From: OPU3-GD-OMZ sp964515235 | GTDB lineage: Bacteria > Pseudomonadota > Gammaproteobacteria > Methylococcales > Methylomonadaceae | Length of the DNA: 59,187 nt | Assembly (NCBI GenBank): GCA_964515235.1 | Contig: CAZEVO010000010.1 | Coordinates: 1 to 59,187, forward strand | Reading direction: 5' to 3' | Shown here: positions 9,259 through 16,899 of the stretch, piece by piece | How the letters are laid out: the number at the start of each line of letters is the position of its first letter | How positions within the stretch are numbered: the stretch's first letter is position 1 | The notes under the pieces: model-generated | What the model was told of the DNA's origin: nothing | Databases searched by the model: none | What the model saw: the letters and a program-made list of their open reading frames with translations, nothing else | Translations under genes and position numbers: made by a program

Positions 9259-10250
9259 TTTTCCTCCCGTGGTATTTCAACTGTTATGGGTTGGTTACAC
9301 TGCACATGAAAATGAATTCCTCCTGCTAATAAATTGACAATACTAGCACCTAGATTACACCCTAATGCCGATCGGATACCGCTGTATGAGGTGGTTAATC
9401 TTGGGTTCACTTCTAGTACCTTTAAACCTTGTGAACTTAAAATTAAATCTATACCCACATAACCCCATAACCCTGGAATAATCTTTGCCAATTGCTCAAT
9501 CAATATTGGAGCATCAGGTAATATTTGATCAACATTAACCGTTATGCGCTCTAACTCAAAAATTCCTTTATCTTGTTTAACATGTTGTTCATTTATGCAA
9601 ATTAGTACACCCTGACCATCTTTAAACAAACACGACAAACTCAATAACCTTCCCTCTTCAAACGGCTGAATAATAAATCTTTCCTGATCAATTACCGCCT
9701 TAAAATCTACGACTGAATTAACCGAAGAAACACCCTCACAACCGACACCATCGCGAGGTTTTATAACCCATGGACCTGAAGGCAAAATAGCCAATTCAGA
9801 AAACGTGTATGTTTGAACTATCGGAATTCTATGATTTTCTAACAATTGAAAAAAACGATACTTATCTGCCGTTAATGCTACTGCCTCAGGCGACGCCCCT
9901 AATAACTTTAACCCAGATGACTTGACCCAAGTACTGATTGCTTCTAAAACACCTTCACTTTCAGGAGCAATCGGCCAAACCGCATCACACAGTGAGGCCT
10001 GTTCGGTGAAAACCTCCCAAAAATTCTGATCAGGCGTTATCGAAACAACATCTACTTTTTTATTTTCAAGCAGAAAATTATCCAGCGGTAACCGCTGGTC
10101 ATGCATGACCCTAATTTCAATCCCCGATATAGCATCCAAGTCCAAAAGCAATGCCAATCGCATCAATGCCCCTTCTTGTACTAATGATTGTGGCAAGGTC
10201 TTATGATTAAGCCCCCCTCCAGTAATAAATTCAAAAACAAGAATCCTCAT
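9255..10250 (-). CDS. ATP-grasp ligase, MfnD-like
   Basis: A 331-residue ATP-grasp enzyme starting MRILVFEFITGGG. The central domain has WVIKPRDGVGCEGV (ATP-grasp lysine and glycine loop, about 166-179), and EVNPRLTTSYSGI near 284-296 supplies the metal-binding Glu/Asn. Archaeal MfnD, the tyramine-glutamate ligase of methanofuran synthesis, has this N-terminal pattern, so attachment of glutamate to the tyrosine-derived part of methylofuran is the likely reaction. It is the first gene of a minus-strand operon continuing into the MfnF-like gene, pabB and the MfnE-like gene. The start has a good AGGTGG-type ribosome binding site. Only 54 bases separate it from the divergent HisA-like gene. Confidence 0.78.
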   Translation of the reverse strand: MRILVFEFITGGGLNHKTLPQSLVQEGALMRLALLLDLDAISGIEIRVMHDQRLPLDNFLLENKKVDVVSITPDQNFWEVFTEQASLCDAVWPIAPESEGVLEAISTWVKSSGLKLLGASPEAVALTADKYRFFQLLENHRIPIVQTYTFSELAILPSGPWVIKPRDGVGCEGVSSVNSVVDFKAVIDQERFIIQPFEEGRLLSLSCLFKDGQGVLICINEQHVKQDKGIFELERITVNVDQILPDAPILIEQLAKIIPGLWGYVGIDLILSSQGLKVLEVNPRLTTSYSGIRSALGCNLGASIVNLLAGGIHFHVQCNQPITVEIPREEK

Positions 10251-10304
10251 CGCAACCCACCTAATAGGCTGGTTATTCTAAGAGGCATAACGTACAGTAT
10301 TAAC

Positions 10305-11000
10305 ATGAAATTAATTCCCGTTATTGACTTGTTAGATGGCCATGTTGTTCATGCAAAAAATGGCTCCCGAAAACATTATCAACCGATTAACAGTGCACTA
10401 TCCAAATCAAGTCATCCTACCCAAATTATCAATGACTTCCTTTCATTATATGTCTTCAACACTATTTACATTGCTGATTTAAATGCCATTATGAACCAGG
10501 GTAATAATAATGACTTGATTCATAATTTATTAAACCAGTTTCCTAATATAACGTTTTGGCTCGATCAAGGTGCTTGGCCCACTCACACGCTTACACACCG
10601 ACAAATCATTCCCATCATTGGGACTGAGAGCATTCACCCTGATACACCTATTGATAACAACCTTTTTACTGATTGCCAACCATTTATCTTATCGCTCGAT
10701 TTTGCAAATGATCTTCCATTAGGTCCAGCAGCTTTATTTCGGAAATCCATGCTTTGGCCTGCTACCGTCATTACCATGACTCTTAATCGTATCGGAGGTC
10801 AATTAGGTCCAGATTATGAAAAACTTACGATGTTAAAAAAGCTCCGCCCTGATATTAACCTGGTAGCTGCAGGCGGCATTCGTTCTTTGAGTGATATAAA
10901 CCACCTGAAACGGCTCAATATCAATATGGCCTTAATCGCTAGCGCTCTTCATAACCAGCAAATTAATGGTCGCATCCTATCCCAGTTAGCCCGTCAATGA
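10305..11000 (+). CDS. HisA-like TIM-barrel protein of the C1 cluster
   Basis: A 231-residue relative of HisA. The first strand IPVIDLLDG keeps the catalytic-type aspartate (Asp8), LSLDFAND corresponds to the second acidic strand of HisA, and AAGGIRSLSDI with LIASALHN resembles the C-terminal phosphate-binding half. The first-half phosphate loop (GGGVRS in HisA) is replaced by DQGAWP, so it is unlikely to bind a two-phosphate ProFAR substrate and is probably not the histidine enzyme. HisA-like genes of unknown role occur beside H4MPT genes in methylotrophs and methanogens. The start at 10305 was chosen because it begins the first barrel strand; the longer frame from 10188 overlaps the divergent gene. 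Confidence 0.75.
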   Translation: MKLIPVIDLLDGHVVHAKNGSRKHYQPINSALSKSSHPTQIINDFLSLYVFNTIYIADLNAIMNQGNNNDLIHNLLNQFPNITFWLDQGAWPTHTLTHRQIIPIIGTESIHPDTPIDNNLFTDCQPFILSLDFANDLPLGPAALFRKSMLWPATVITMTLNRIGGQLGPDYEKLTMLKKLRPDINLVAAGGIRSLSDINHLKRLNINMALIASALHNQQINGRILSQLARQ

Positions 11001-11022
11001 TGGCTTTTATTAAATTTCAGAC

Positions 11023-11056
11023 AAAAAAATACCCCGGCTCTGCCGAGGTATTTTCC
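11023..11056 (-). terminator. Terminator for fae, possibly bidirectional
   Basis: A 10-bp stem (11029-11038 with 11042-11051) has a three-base loop. On the minus strand all stem positions pair (one G-U) and seven T follow, which terminates fae. On the plus strand there is one C-A mismatch and only a short T-run, so the effect on the HisA-like gene is weaker. Confidence 0.85.
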
Positions 11057-11088
11057 AAATATAAATCAGATCTTAGTCCGTTTTATTT

Positions 11089-11742
11089 TTAGTTAGCTGC
11101 GAAAGGATGTGTTGCTTCTCCTTTAGCGGCTACAACTTCAGCTGCTGTTGGTGATCCAGCTACAGCACGTGCCAACGCTTCTTTAGTTGCTTCATAGTTA
11201 TACTGTTGGATTTTCGCATCATCTTCAGCAGCCCAGTGAATGAAAACACCTACTGAAATAAATAAATCATCTGCTTCCGCCGCTGGGATAGTTCCATCTT
11301 CAACAGAATCGGCAACTGCCATCGCAACACCACGTTGTGCTGGGCCAAACATTTGAACTGCTTGCTTTGAACCTTTAATTGTTACCTTATTAAACATGAC
11401 CGTCGAAGGCTTAACCATCAAGTTAGGGGCAACAACTGCTAATAAACTTGAAAAACCATCTTTATTGTTTGTAATACAGTTAGCAAAAGCAGATTCTGCT
11501 GCACTTCCACGTGGACCAATAATCAAATCAATATGGGCAACTTCATTTCCATCACCAATTAATGATTCACCCACACACATGTTATTAATTTTAGCCATTT
11601 TTGTACTTTCCTCTTTAGTTTTTAGTTTTGGTTCACTTGTAGCTGGTACTTCATCTGCCACTACTGACGATGAAGAACCTTCCGATTCCCCACCCTTTTT
11701 ATCTTTATCAAAAAATGATAAAACCTTTGTAAGTATAGACAC
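11089..11742 (-). CDS. fae: Formaldehyde-activating enzyme, possibly with N-terminal extension
   Basis: Fae catalyses condensation of formaldehyde with H4MPT to methylene-H4MPT in the cytoplasm. Residues 49-217 are a full-length canonical Fae: MAKINNMCVGES, GNEVAHIDLIIGPRG (with the active-site histidine), PSTVMFNKVTIKG, VGVFIHWAAEDDAKI and the C-terminal HPF. In frame before it are 48 further codons without a stop, opening at a GTG at 11742. They encode an amphipathic segment (SILTKVLSFFDKDKK) and a Ser/Glu/Lys-rich linker. Both starts have a plausible ribosome binding site: GAAGGAAG before the GTG and AGAGGAAAG before the ATG at 11598. Either the extension is real or two forms are made. The gene is monocistronic, with its own terminator. 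Confidence 0.93.
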   Translation of the reverse strand: MSILTKVLSFFDKDKKGGESEGSSSSVVADEVPATSEPKLKTKEESTKMAKINNMCVGESLIGDGNEVAHIDLIIGPRGSAAESAFANCITNNKDGFSSLLAVVAPNLMVKPSTVMFNKVTIKGSKQAVQMFGPAQRGVAMAVADSVEDGTIPAAEADDLFISVGVFIHWAAEDDAKIQQYNYEATKEALARAVAGSPTAAEVVAAKGEATHPFAAN

Positions 11743-12008
11743 TTTCTATGCTTCCTTCTATAAATAATAAATCAATGTTTCTGACAAACATAAGTCACGG
11801 CTTAAAACCGAAAAGCCGCACCAGATAAACAGTCTTATAATCTTCATACACAGCATTTACTATGTCAAAAAATAAGCTGTTGTTTTCAAAGGCTATTAAT
11901 TCAGCCTATGCTTAAAACTCTTACCTGAGCACTCCTTTTTTCATCATAATAGTCCAACAACTAACAATTATGGTGCGTCCATTTACGTTAACATACTTTA
12001 GTACACCA
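11743..12008 (-). promoter_or_regulatory. fae upstream region (promoter and leader)
   Basis: These 266 bases hold no gene I can support. On the minus strand a perfect TTGACA (11868-11863) lies upstream of AT-rich sequence containing TATAAG (11839-11834), but the 23-base spacing is wrong for a standard sigma-70 promoter. Closer to fae, the inverted repeat CGGCTT/AAGCCG (11798-11803 and 11813-11818) would form a small hairpin in the leader. I infer that the fae promoter lies here, but I cannot place it exactly. Confidence 0.35.
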
Positions 12009-12863
12009 TCAGGACGATACAATACAGCCCTGAATAAAAACAGCTAATAAAGTTGCAACTGTCAAATCTGCCGTAGTGCCCGGGTTAATCCCTAACCTTT
12101 TAAATTCAGAATCAATTTCATATAAAGTTTCTTCTATAGCAGAAAAACCTTCACAATCTAACAGCCTCGTCGCAATACTTTCCATCTTGCTTTGCACTAA
12201 ATCTGAATATTTCTTACCGTATTTTCGTTCAATATGACTATCCGGAAAATGTGATAGAAGCCCAGCATAAACGGATAACGAAGCCACCCGCGAGTCACAA
12301 CATCGATCCATAGATGAATTGTACATTAAAATTGCGATAGTAAAAATATCTTTGTAACCCATCGCATACTGTGCTGCAATTCTATCTTTATCTTTCGCTA
12401 AGGTCATCGCTTCCACAAGCGTTACAGAAGCTTCTTTATGCACATCTTGTTGATCTGCAGACCCTAGGCCACCTGGATTTGCTAAGGCTATTGCCTTAAA
12501 TACCCAATTGGCATCAGCTAATGTCGTTTCATTTAACACACGCTCCACCGCTTGTTGTAAAGAAACAGAGGTAGTTACATATTTAACTGCCTCAAACAAG
12601 GGTGCTGCTAATAATAAAATACCTAAATTAGTATTACAGTTGACTGCTTCTTGAGTTTTTCTAGTTGCATAATATATTTTTTCACCCAGAGTGTAATTCG
12701 AATTAGTAATCGACTCAGCACTTACTTTTGCGCTTAACCGAAAATCGTCGACAACCATGTCATGACCATCAGCATAAATACTGACATTACCAGGCTTGAA
12801 GGTCTGTAATTCCAGTTCACAGGCTCTTAAATACAATGTTTTTAACTGATCTTTTTTAATCAC
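12009..12863 (-). CDS. CitG-like triphosphoribosyl-dephospho-CoA synthase family protein
   Basis: A 284-residue protein of the CitG/MdcB family. In citrate lyase systems these enzymes transfer the ribosyl-5-triphosphate of ATP to dephospho-CoA in alpha linkage, releasing adenine. Visible family features are FKPGNVS near the N-terminus (22-28), NPGGLGSADQQDVH (about 130-143) and NPGTTADLTVATLL near the C-terminus. No citrate or malonate decarboxylase genes are nearby. It is the last gene of the nucleotidyltransferase-to-CitG operon and overlaps the RimK-like gene by 4 bases (ATGA). Homologues are known accessory genes of H4MPT clusters in methylotrophs. A ribosyl-transfer step in cofactor synthesis is plausible but unproven. 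Confidence 0.78.
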   Translation of the reverse strand: MIKKDQLKTLYLRACELELQTFKPGNVSIYADGHDMVVDDFRLSAKVSAESITNSNYTLGEKIYYATRKTQEAVNCNTNLGILLLAAPLFEAVKYVTTSVSLQQAVERVLNETTLADANWVFKAIALANPGGLGSADQQDVHKEASVTLVEAMTLAKDKDRIAAQYAMGYKDIFTIAILMYNSSMDRCCDSRVASLSVYAGLLSHFPDSHIERKYGKKYSDLVQSKMESIATRLLDCEGFSAIEETLYEIDSEFKRLGINPGTTADLTVATLLAVFIQGCIVSS

Positions 12864-13780
12864 TTCAGCCCTACAACTGTAGATTTCGGATGCTGAAAAG
12901 AATAACGTTGTAATAAATCTGCCACTAATAAGTCTGCAATATCAATATGGCAAGTACTTTGCAGTCCTTTCCAAGCCGGAATACTATTGACCTCAATGAC
13001 CGAACATTGTCCCTTAGTATCTACAATGATATCAACACCGGCATAATCCATCGCTAATGCTTCAGTCGCCTGTAATGCTAAATTCTCCATGGCATCCTCT
13101 AATATATCCGCCCGACATTTAGCCCCTCTAGCTACATTATTTAACCAAAACACCCCTTCTCGACGCATCGCAGCCACGACCTTCTGATTAATCACAAAAA
13201 CACGCCAATCTGAATAACCAGATCCCTGACAATCAATAAACCGTTGTAAATAATAGATTCCCTGGCTCGGCGCCATCCAAATTAAATCTGACTCTTTTTC
13301 AATCAGTCGAATCCCCTCGCCCTGAGATCCAAACACCGGTTTTGCAATAATACGAAAACCTTTTTTCAATTCTTGGTTAACCCGGTTAATTGCTTGTTGC
13401 CGGTCCCTTAAAACCCATGTTTTTGGTGTCGCTAACTGTTTTGTGTGTAATAAAAAGCTAGTCATTGCTTTATCAACACTGCGCTCAATAACCTTACCAT
13501 TGTTATAAACCGGGATCCCTAATAAAGATAAGCCGTGTAAAACATCCAGATAAAAAACGACTTCTTCCAACGATCCTCCCGGAACACCGCGCACAAATGC
13601 GGCTTTTGGCAACTGTTTTTCGAAACCCGGAATGATAAGCGGGGGACCCTGATCATCTAAATTTAATTGGCACGCAGTCAAAGAAACAAAAATGCTCTCT
13701 AATCCTTGTTTAGCAAATGCCTCTCGTAACTGTGCGCCATGCCAGCCCGCATCGTCTGTAAAAATAACAATGTCAGGCAC
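12860..13780 (-). CDS. RimK-like ATP-grasp ligase of the H4MPT cluster
   Basis: A 306-residue ATP-grasp enzyme related to RimK/MptN-type glutamate or 2-hydroxyglutarate ligases. FRIIAKPVFGSQGEGI (about 142-157) is the ATP-binding strand and glycine loop, DWRVFVI and RREGVFWLNNVARGA follow, and IEVNSIPAWKGLQ near 269-281 supplies the metal ligands. The GTG start has GAGGGA, overlapping the stop of mch, as ribosome binding site, so translation is coupled to mch. Bacterial H4MPT is generally the dephospho form without the archaeal hydroxyglutarate tail. The enzyme may therefore act in methylofuran glutamylation instead (inference). This is one of three ATP-grasp genes in 6.6 kb. Confidence 0.78.
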   Translation of the reverse strand: MPDIVIFTDDAGWHGAQLREAFAKQGLESIFVSLTACQLNLDDQGPPLIIPGFEKQLPKAAFVRGVPGGSLEEVVFYLDVLHGLSLLGIPVYNNGKVIERSVDKAMTSFLLHTKQLATPKTWVLRDRQQAINRVNQELKKGFRIIAKPVFGSQGEGIRLIEKESDLIWMAPSQGIYYLQRFIDCQGSGYSDWRVFVINQKVVAAMRREGVFWLNNVARGAKCRADILEDAMENLALQATEALAMDYAGVDIIVDTKGQCSVIEVNSIPAWKGLQSTCHIDIADLLVADLLQRYSFQHPKSTVVGLK

Positions 13781-13786
13781 GATCCC

Positions 13787-14743
13787 TCAATCTCCAAACG
13801 ACTGATTCAATAAGGCCTCATCTAATTGCCCCGCATGAAAGCTATTACCTGAATCTACCGCTGTAACGGTAACCCGTGCAGGACTAAACAACATACCGTC
13901 AATCTTAAAAAAGTCATAATCATAAGCTTTAAAAATATCAGCAAAGGGCTTCCCATAATCTTTAGAAGTAGAACTGGGCAGTTGAGTCGCTAAGTTTTTT
14001 GCTGCCTCATCACTTCCCTTAACAAACAAGTGTACTTGCCCTGCAAACAAGATCGCATCATTCGTGCGCCCCATTGCTTTAACAAAATCAGGATGCGGAG
14101 GACATAACGGCGCACTCCCACTACCATCAACAATGTCTTGTAAAGGAAAATGAAGTTCATGAGCTTTATGTAGAGCGACCTCTAACACCCTTGCGACAAC
14201 CTGAACACAGCCGGCTAAACTACTTGTGGGGGTTAAAATAATAGTGAGTTGCGATGCATCCAAGTGACAAGCATCCGCTATTTTTTCAATTAAGGGTAAT
14301 GGCGGCACTTTATCCCCCTCGATCACTAACACTGTTGAATCAAAATCATCACGGTAATTCAATTCATTAAAAAGCTCTTCTTTAACACACAGCGCCCGCG
14401 CAGGCCCTGAACCTAACGCATAAAACTTCTCATGCGACAAACTCCAGCCCGCATACTGACTCCCTAAACACGCCAAAACTGGATTAGCTGTATGAACGTT
14501 GACTGATAAAGGCCACTGACTAATCTCTCCACTTTGGGATAAAGTAACCGATCCCATACCACCCAGGCAGATTTCAGATATTATCCGCCCAGCCTCAAGC
14601 CCGCCAGAAGCATTGATTCCTGCATCAATAATGGTGCAACCATTTTCTAACTGCTCTATATTAAGCCTTAATGCATCTGCATTTTCTATTAATTGCACCA
14701 CTAAAGGCGTCGCTAATTTATTAACACTGGCATAAAATTGCAT
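13787..14743 (-). CDS. mch: Methenyl-H4MPT cyclohydrolase
   Basis: Interconverts 5,10-methenyl-H4MPT and 5-formyl-H4MPT, linking the Fae branch to the Fhc complex. The 318-residue length is typical. Recognisable Mch features include NGCTIIDAGINASGGLEAG (about 34-52), the GMGSVTL strand, the SGPARAL loop (about 112-118), the SLAGCVQVVARVLE helix and the DGSGSAPLCPPHPDF block (about 206-220). The ATG at 14743 lies within the end of the upstream ATP-grasp gene (31-base overlap), and AAGGA serves as ribosome binding site. The gene is embedded in the cofactor biosynthesis operon, so carrier synthesis and use are co-expressed. Confidence 0.95.
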   Translation of the reverse strand: MQFYASVNKLATPLVVQLIENADALRLNIEQLENGCTIIDAGINASGGLEAGRIISEICLGGMGSVTLSQSGEISQWPLSVNVHTANPVLACLGSQYAGWSLSHEKFYALGSGPARALCVKEELFNELNYRDDFDSTVLVIEGDKVPPLPLIEKIADACHLDASQLTIILTPTSSLAGCVQVVARVLEVALHKAHELHFPLQDIVDGSGSAPLCPPHPDFVKAMGRTNDAILFAGQVHLFVKGSDEAAKNLATQLPSSTSKDYGKPFADIFKAYDYDFFKIDGMLFSPARVTVTAVDSGNSFHAGQLDEALLNQSFGD

Positions 14744-15876
14744 GATAAAACTTTTTCCTTGTATATAAGTAATTGGTAGACAAGTCGGGCACGATGTTTT
14801 AGCAACTCAACGAGCCTCCCCGTATCTTTCTCAGCGGCAATAATACTGCAAATAGGACCATTAATGGGAATTATTGTACCCGACTGAGGCTTGTCCAGGA
14901 CCCAATCTGGCCAGACAATTTGCTCTGGAATAAACAATTCATAATAACTATACAGCACCTGATAACCACGGAAAAAATCAGTCGACTGTACTGGTATATT
15001 ACTTAAGCGACCTAAACACCCCTGGATATGATAATCAAACAGTTTAGAGTGACTGTAACCATCATAAAGCATCAGGCTTACTGACGGCCGAGGATTAATT
15101 TCAAGCACCCACAACTGATCCTGAGCTAAAATGAAATCAATACTATTCAATCCCAATAAGGAAAAGGTGCTTGCTAATTGATGAAGCCAACCTAACAACT
15201 GCTGTGAATGACCAGAACTCAACTCTGGATAATGCCTAATTCCTGAAAAAATAAAGGGCTTTTCAGTCTGGTCTCCCTCAACCCATTGGCAGTTAAAGCC
15301 AATAATTTGCACATTGCTTCCATCACTCACAAAAAGTGCAGAACCCACAGGGCCTTTTTGATAATGCTGCCAATAAGCTACATCCTTGATTGGATCATGA
15401 TCCTCATAAAAATCAATTCCCTCTCCTCCTTCTCCAGCCATCGGTTTAACAAGCCATTGGTCGTTTATAACGCGTGGTGGCGTGTACTGGGTTTCTAAAA
15501 AAGGAATTTTTAAGCGTTTTAGCACTGTAAAGAAAAATAATTTATCTTGTACTTTTCGAAATGTTCCAAGCGTGTTCCCCCAAACTATAAATTGCTGGGA
15601 CAACCAAGTTAACGTTTCTAAATGGGTTTCAAAACCACTCCCATAAACCAAGCCTTCAACATCAAAATGATCTTTGATATTTTTAACAATCGGCTCTAAA
15701 CACTCCTGAGATAAATCGTTAACTACCCAGCTATACTGAGTAATCTGCTTCGTTTCTTGATCACCAAACCGATCAATGACTAAAGGCGTCCAATCAGCAC
15801 AACAAGCAGAGGCTGCCAACATTCGCCCTGAATTGGCAATAATAATAACTTTTTTACTCAACGATGATTCTTGCAC
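14713..15876 (-). CDS. ATP-grasp protein of the H4MPT cluster
   Basis: A 387-residue ATP-grasp family member. The N-terminal part (KVIIIANSGRMLA) looks like a nucleotide-binding PreATP-grasp strand. WLVKPMAGEGGEGIDFY (about 141-157) is the ATP-binding loop and WVLEINPRPSVSL (about 250-262) the metal-binding strand. Homologues sit in methylotroph H4MPT clusters as conserved genes of unknown step (orf17-type). The start is a GTG inside the end of the beta-RFAP synthase gene (23-base overlap), and its own end overlaps mch, so three genes are translationally linked. Substrates could be an amino acid added to a C1 carrier; this is inference. Confidence 0.75.
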   Translation of the reverse strand: MQESSLSKKVIIIANSGRMLAASACCADWTPLVIDRFGDQETKQITQYSWVVNDLSQECLEPIVKNIKDHFDVEGLVYGSGFETHLETLTWLSQQFIVWGNTLGTFRKVQDKLFFFTVLKRLKIPFLETQYTPPRVINDQWLVKPMAGEGGEGIDFYEDHDPIKDVAYWQHYQKGPVGSALFVSDGSNVQIIGFNCQWVEGDQTEKPFIFSGIRHYPELSSGHSQQLLGWLHQLASTFSLLGLNSIDFILAQDQLWVLEINPRPSVSLMLYDGYSHSKLFDYHIQGCLGRLSNIPVQSTDFFRGYQVLYSYYELFIPEQIVWPDWVLDKPQSGTIIPINGPICSIIAAEKDTGRLVELLKHRARLVYQLLIYKEKVLSCNFMPVLIN

Positions 15877-16816
15877 CTTGGTTTGTGACCCGGGTTATGA
15901 CATAGTCTAAGTTGACCAAGTTCTTGAACCGTTGCTTCGCTGCAGCCACCAACTCCCTTGCTTGCTGATTACTCGAAACGGCACAAAAACCAGTAGGTCC
16001 CCATGATGTTTGACCGATGGCGACAGCTCCTTGCCCTGAACACCAGGCCATTACTTCACCTACTTCATGACTCGTAAAAGCTCCCCCTTGAGCAGGTGCA
16101 AAATAGTCCCCAACAGATTGTTGCAATTGTGTAATCACGGAACCAAACTCATTAATATTTTGTTCCGCTAGCGCCGGCAATCCTTGCATCAGTAACAAAT
16201 AACATAATCGAGCCGCTTCCTCTTCAGAAAAAGGAGGTAATGCTTTAAACGCTTGTATTTCGTTATCACCGTGTAAGCCCTGACCGCGTTGATCTAACAA
16301 TAAAATAAATCGCCACTCCTCCGGAACTGGCATTTGAGCAAGTACAGGCGGTGTAATGGTATTCTGTCCACGCCCCCCATCAACCACAAACCCACCTTTC
16401 TCAAACACACCAATACCAATACCGGACCGCCTGCCTCGCTCAGTCAAATGAGCAATGTCACGAATTGAAAGATTAAGTTGATAAAACACATTAAGCGCCA
16501 TACCTACCGCTAAAGCTAACTGGGTTCCAGAACCTAAGCCAATATGTGTTGGAATGGCAGAATGTACATTCACATGAACTTGCTCTGAGACTCCCAGTTT
16601 TTGACATAATTGCTGAACACACTGCTGCGTTCTAGCAGGCGCCTGCGTATCGACATAACCACAATTGGAGGCAGTTAACGAAAGTTTGGTTTCGAAATCA
16701 TTCAGCGCCAAACCAATACTTCCAAAATGACGATTCAATGAGCCACTAAGATCAATAAACCCCATATGCAATCTAGCCGGAGCAATAACAGTAACTTTAG
16801 TCGGTGTGGTTTTCAA
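15854..16816 (-). CDS. mptG: Beta-ribofuranosylaminobenzene 5'-phosphate synthase
   Basis: Condenses p-aminobenzoate with PRPP with loss of CO2 and PPi, the first committed step of H4MPT synthesis. The 320-residue protein has the GHMP-kinase-like fold: APARLHMGFIDL at the N-terminus, PTHIGLGSGTQLALAVG (about 90-106) as the phosphate-binding loop, the RSGIGIGVFEKGGFVVDGG block (about 130-148) characteristic of beta-RFAP synthases, and TSWGPTGF near the C-terminus. The only usable start before the first motif is a TTG at 16816 with no obvious ribosome binding site, so the exact start is uncertain. The nearby PabB would supply its substrate. Confidence 0.92.
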   Translation of the reverse strand: MKTTPTKVTVIAPARLHMGFIDLSGSLNRHFGSIGLALNDFETKLSLTASNCGYVDTQAPARTQQCVQQLCQKLGVSEQVHVNVHSAIPTHIGLGSGTQLALAVGMALNVFYQLNLSIRDIAHLTERGRRSGIGIGVFEKGGFVVDGGRGQNTITPPVLAQMPVPEEWRFILLLDQRGQGLHGDNEIQAFKALPPFSEEEAARLCYLLLMQGLPALAEQNINEFGSVITQLQQSVGDYFAPAQGGAFTSHEVGEVMAWCSGQGAVAIGQTSWGPTGFCAVSSNQQARELVAAAKQRFKNLVNLDYVITRVTNQGARIIVE

Positions 16817-16899
16817 GAAACAAGAAGAAGAATATTATTAATAATGGATAGGTCAATTATACCCAATCCATCATTCCGACGGAAAGAATTACCTCGCAA

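Noticed and set aside
10305..11000. Histidine biosynthesis gene hisA
   Set aside because: The first phosphate loop is missing and the context is C1-carrier synthesis; hisGDC lie 29 kb away.
11396..11767. A 123-codon plus-strand frame
   Set aside because: Antisense to fae and without family features.
11834..11868. Sigma-70 promoter of fae from TTGACA and TATAAG
   Set aside because: The 23-base spacing is too long for a standard promoter; recorded only as a low-confidence region.
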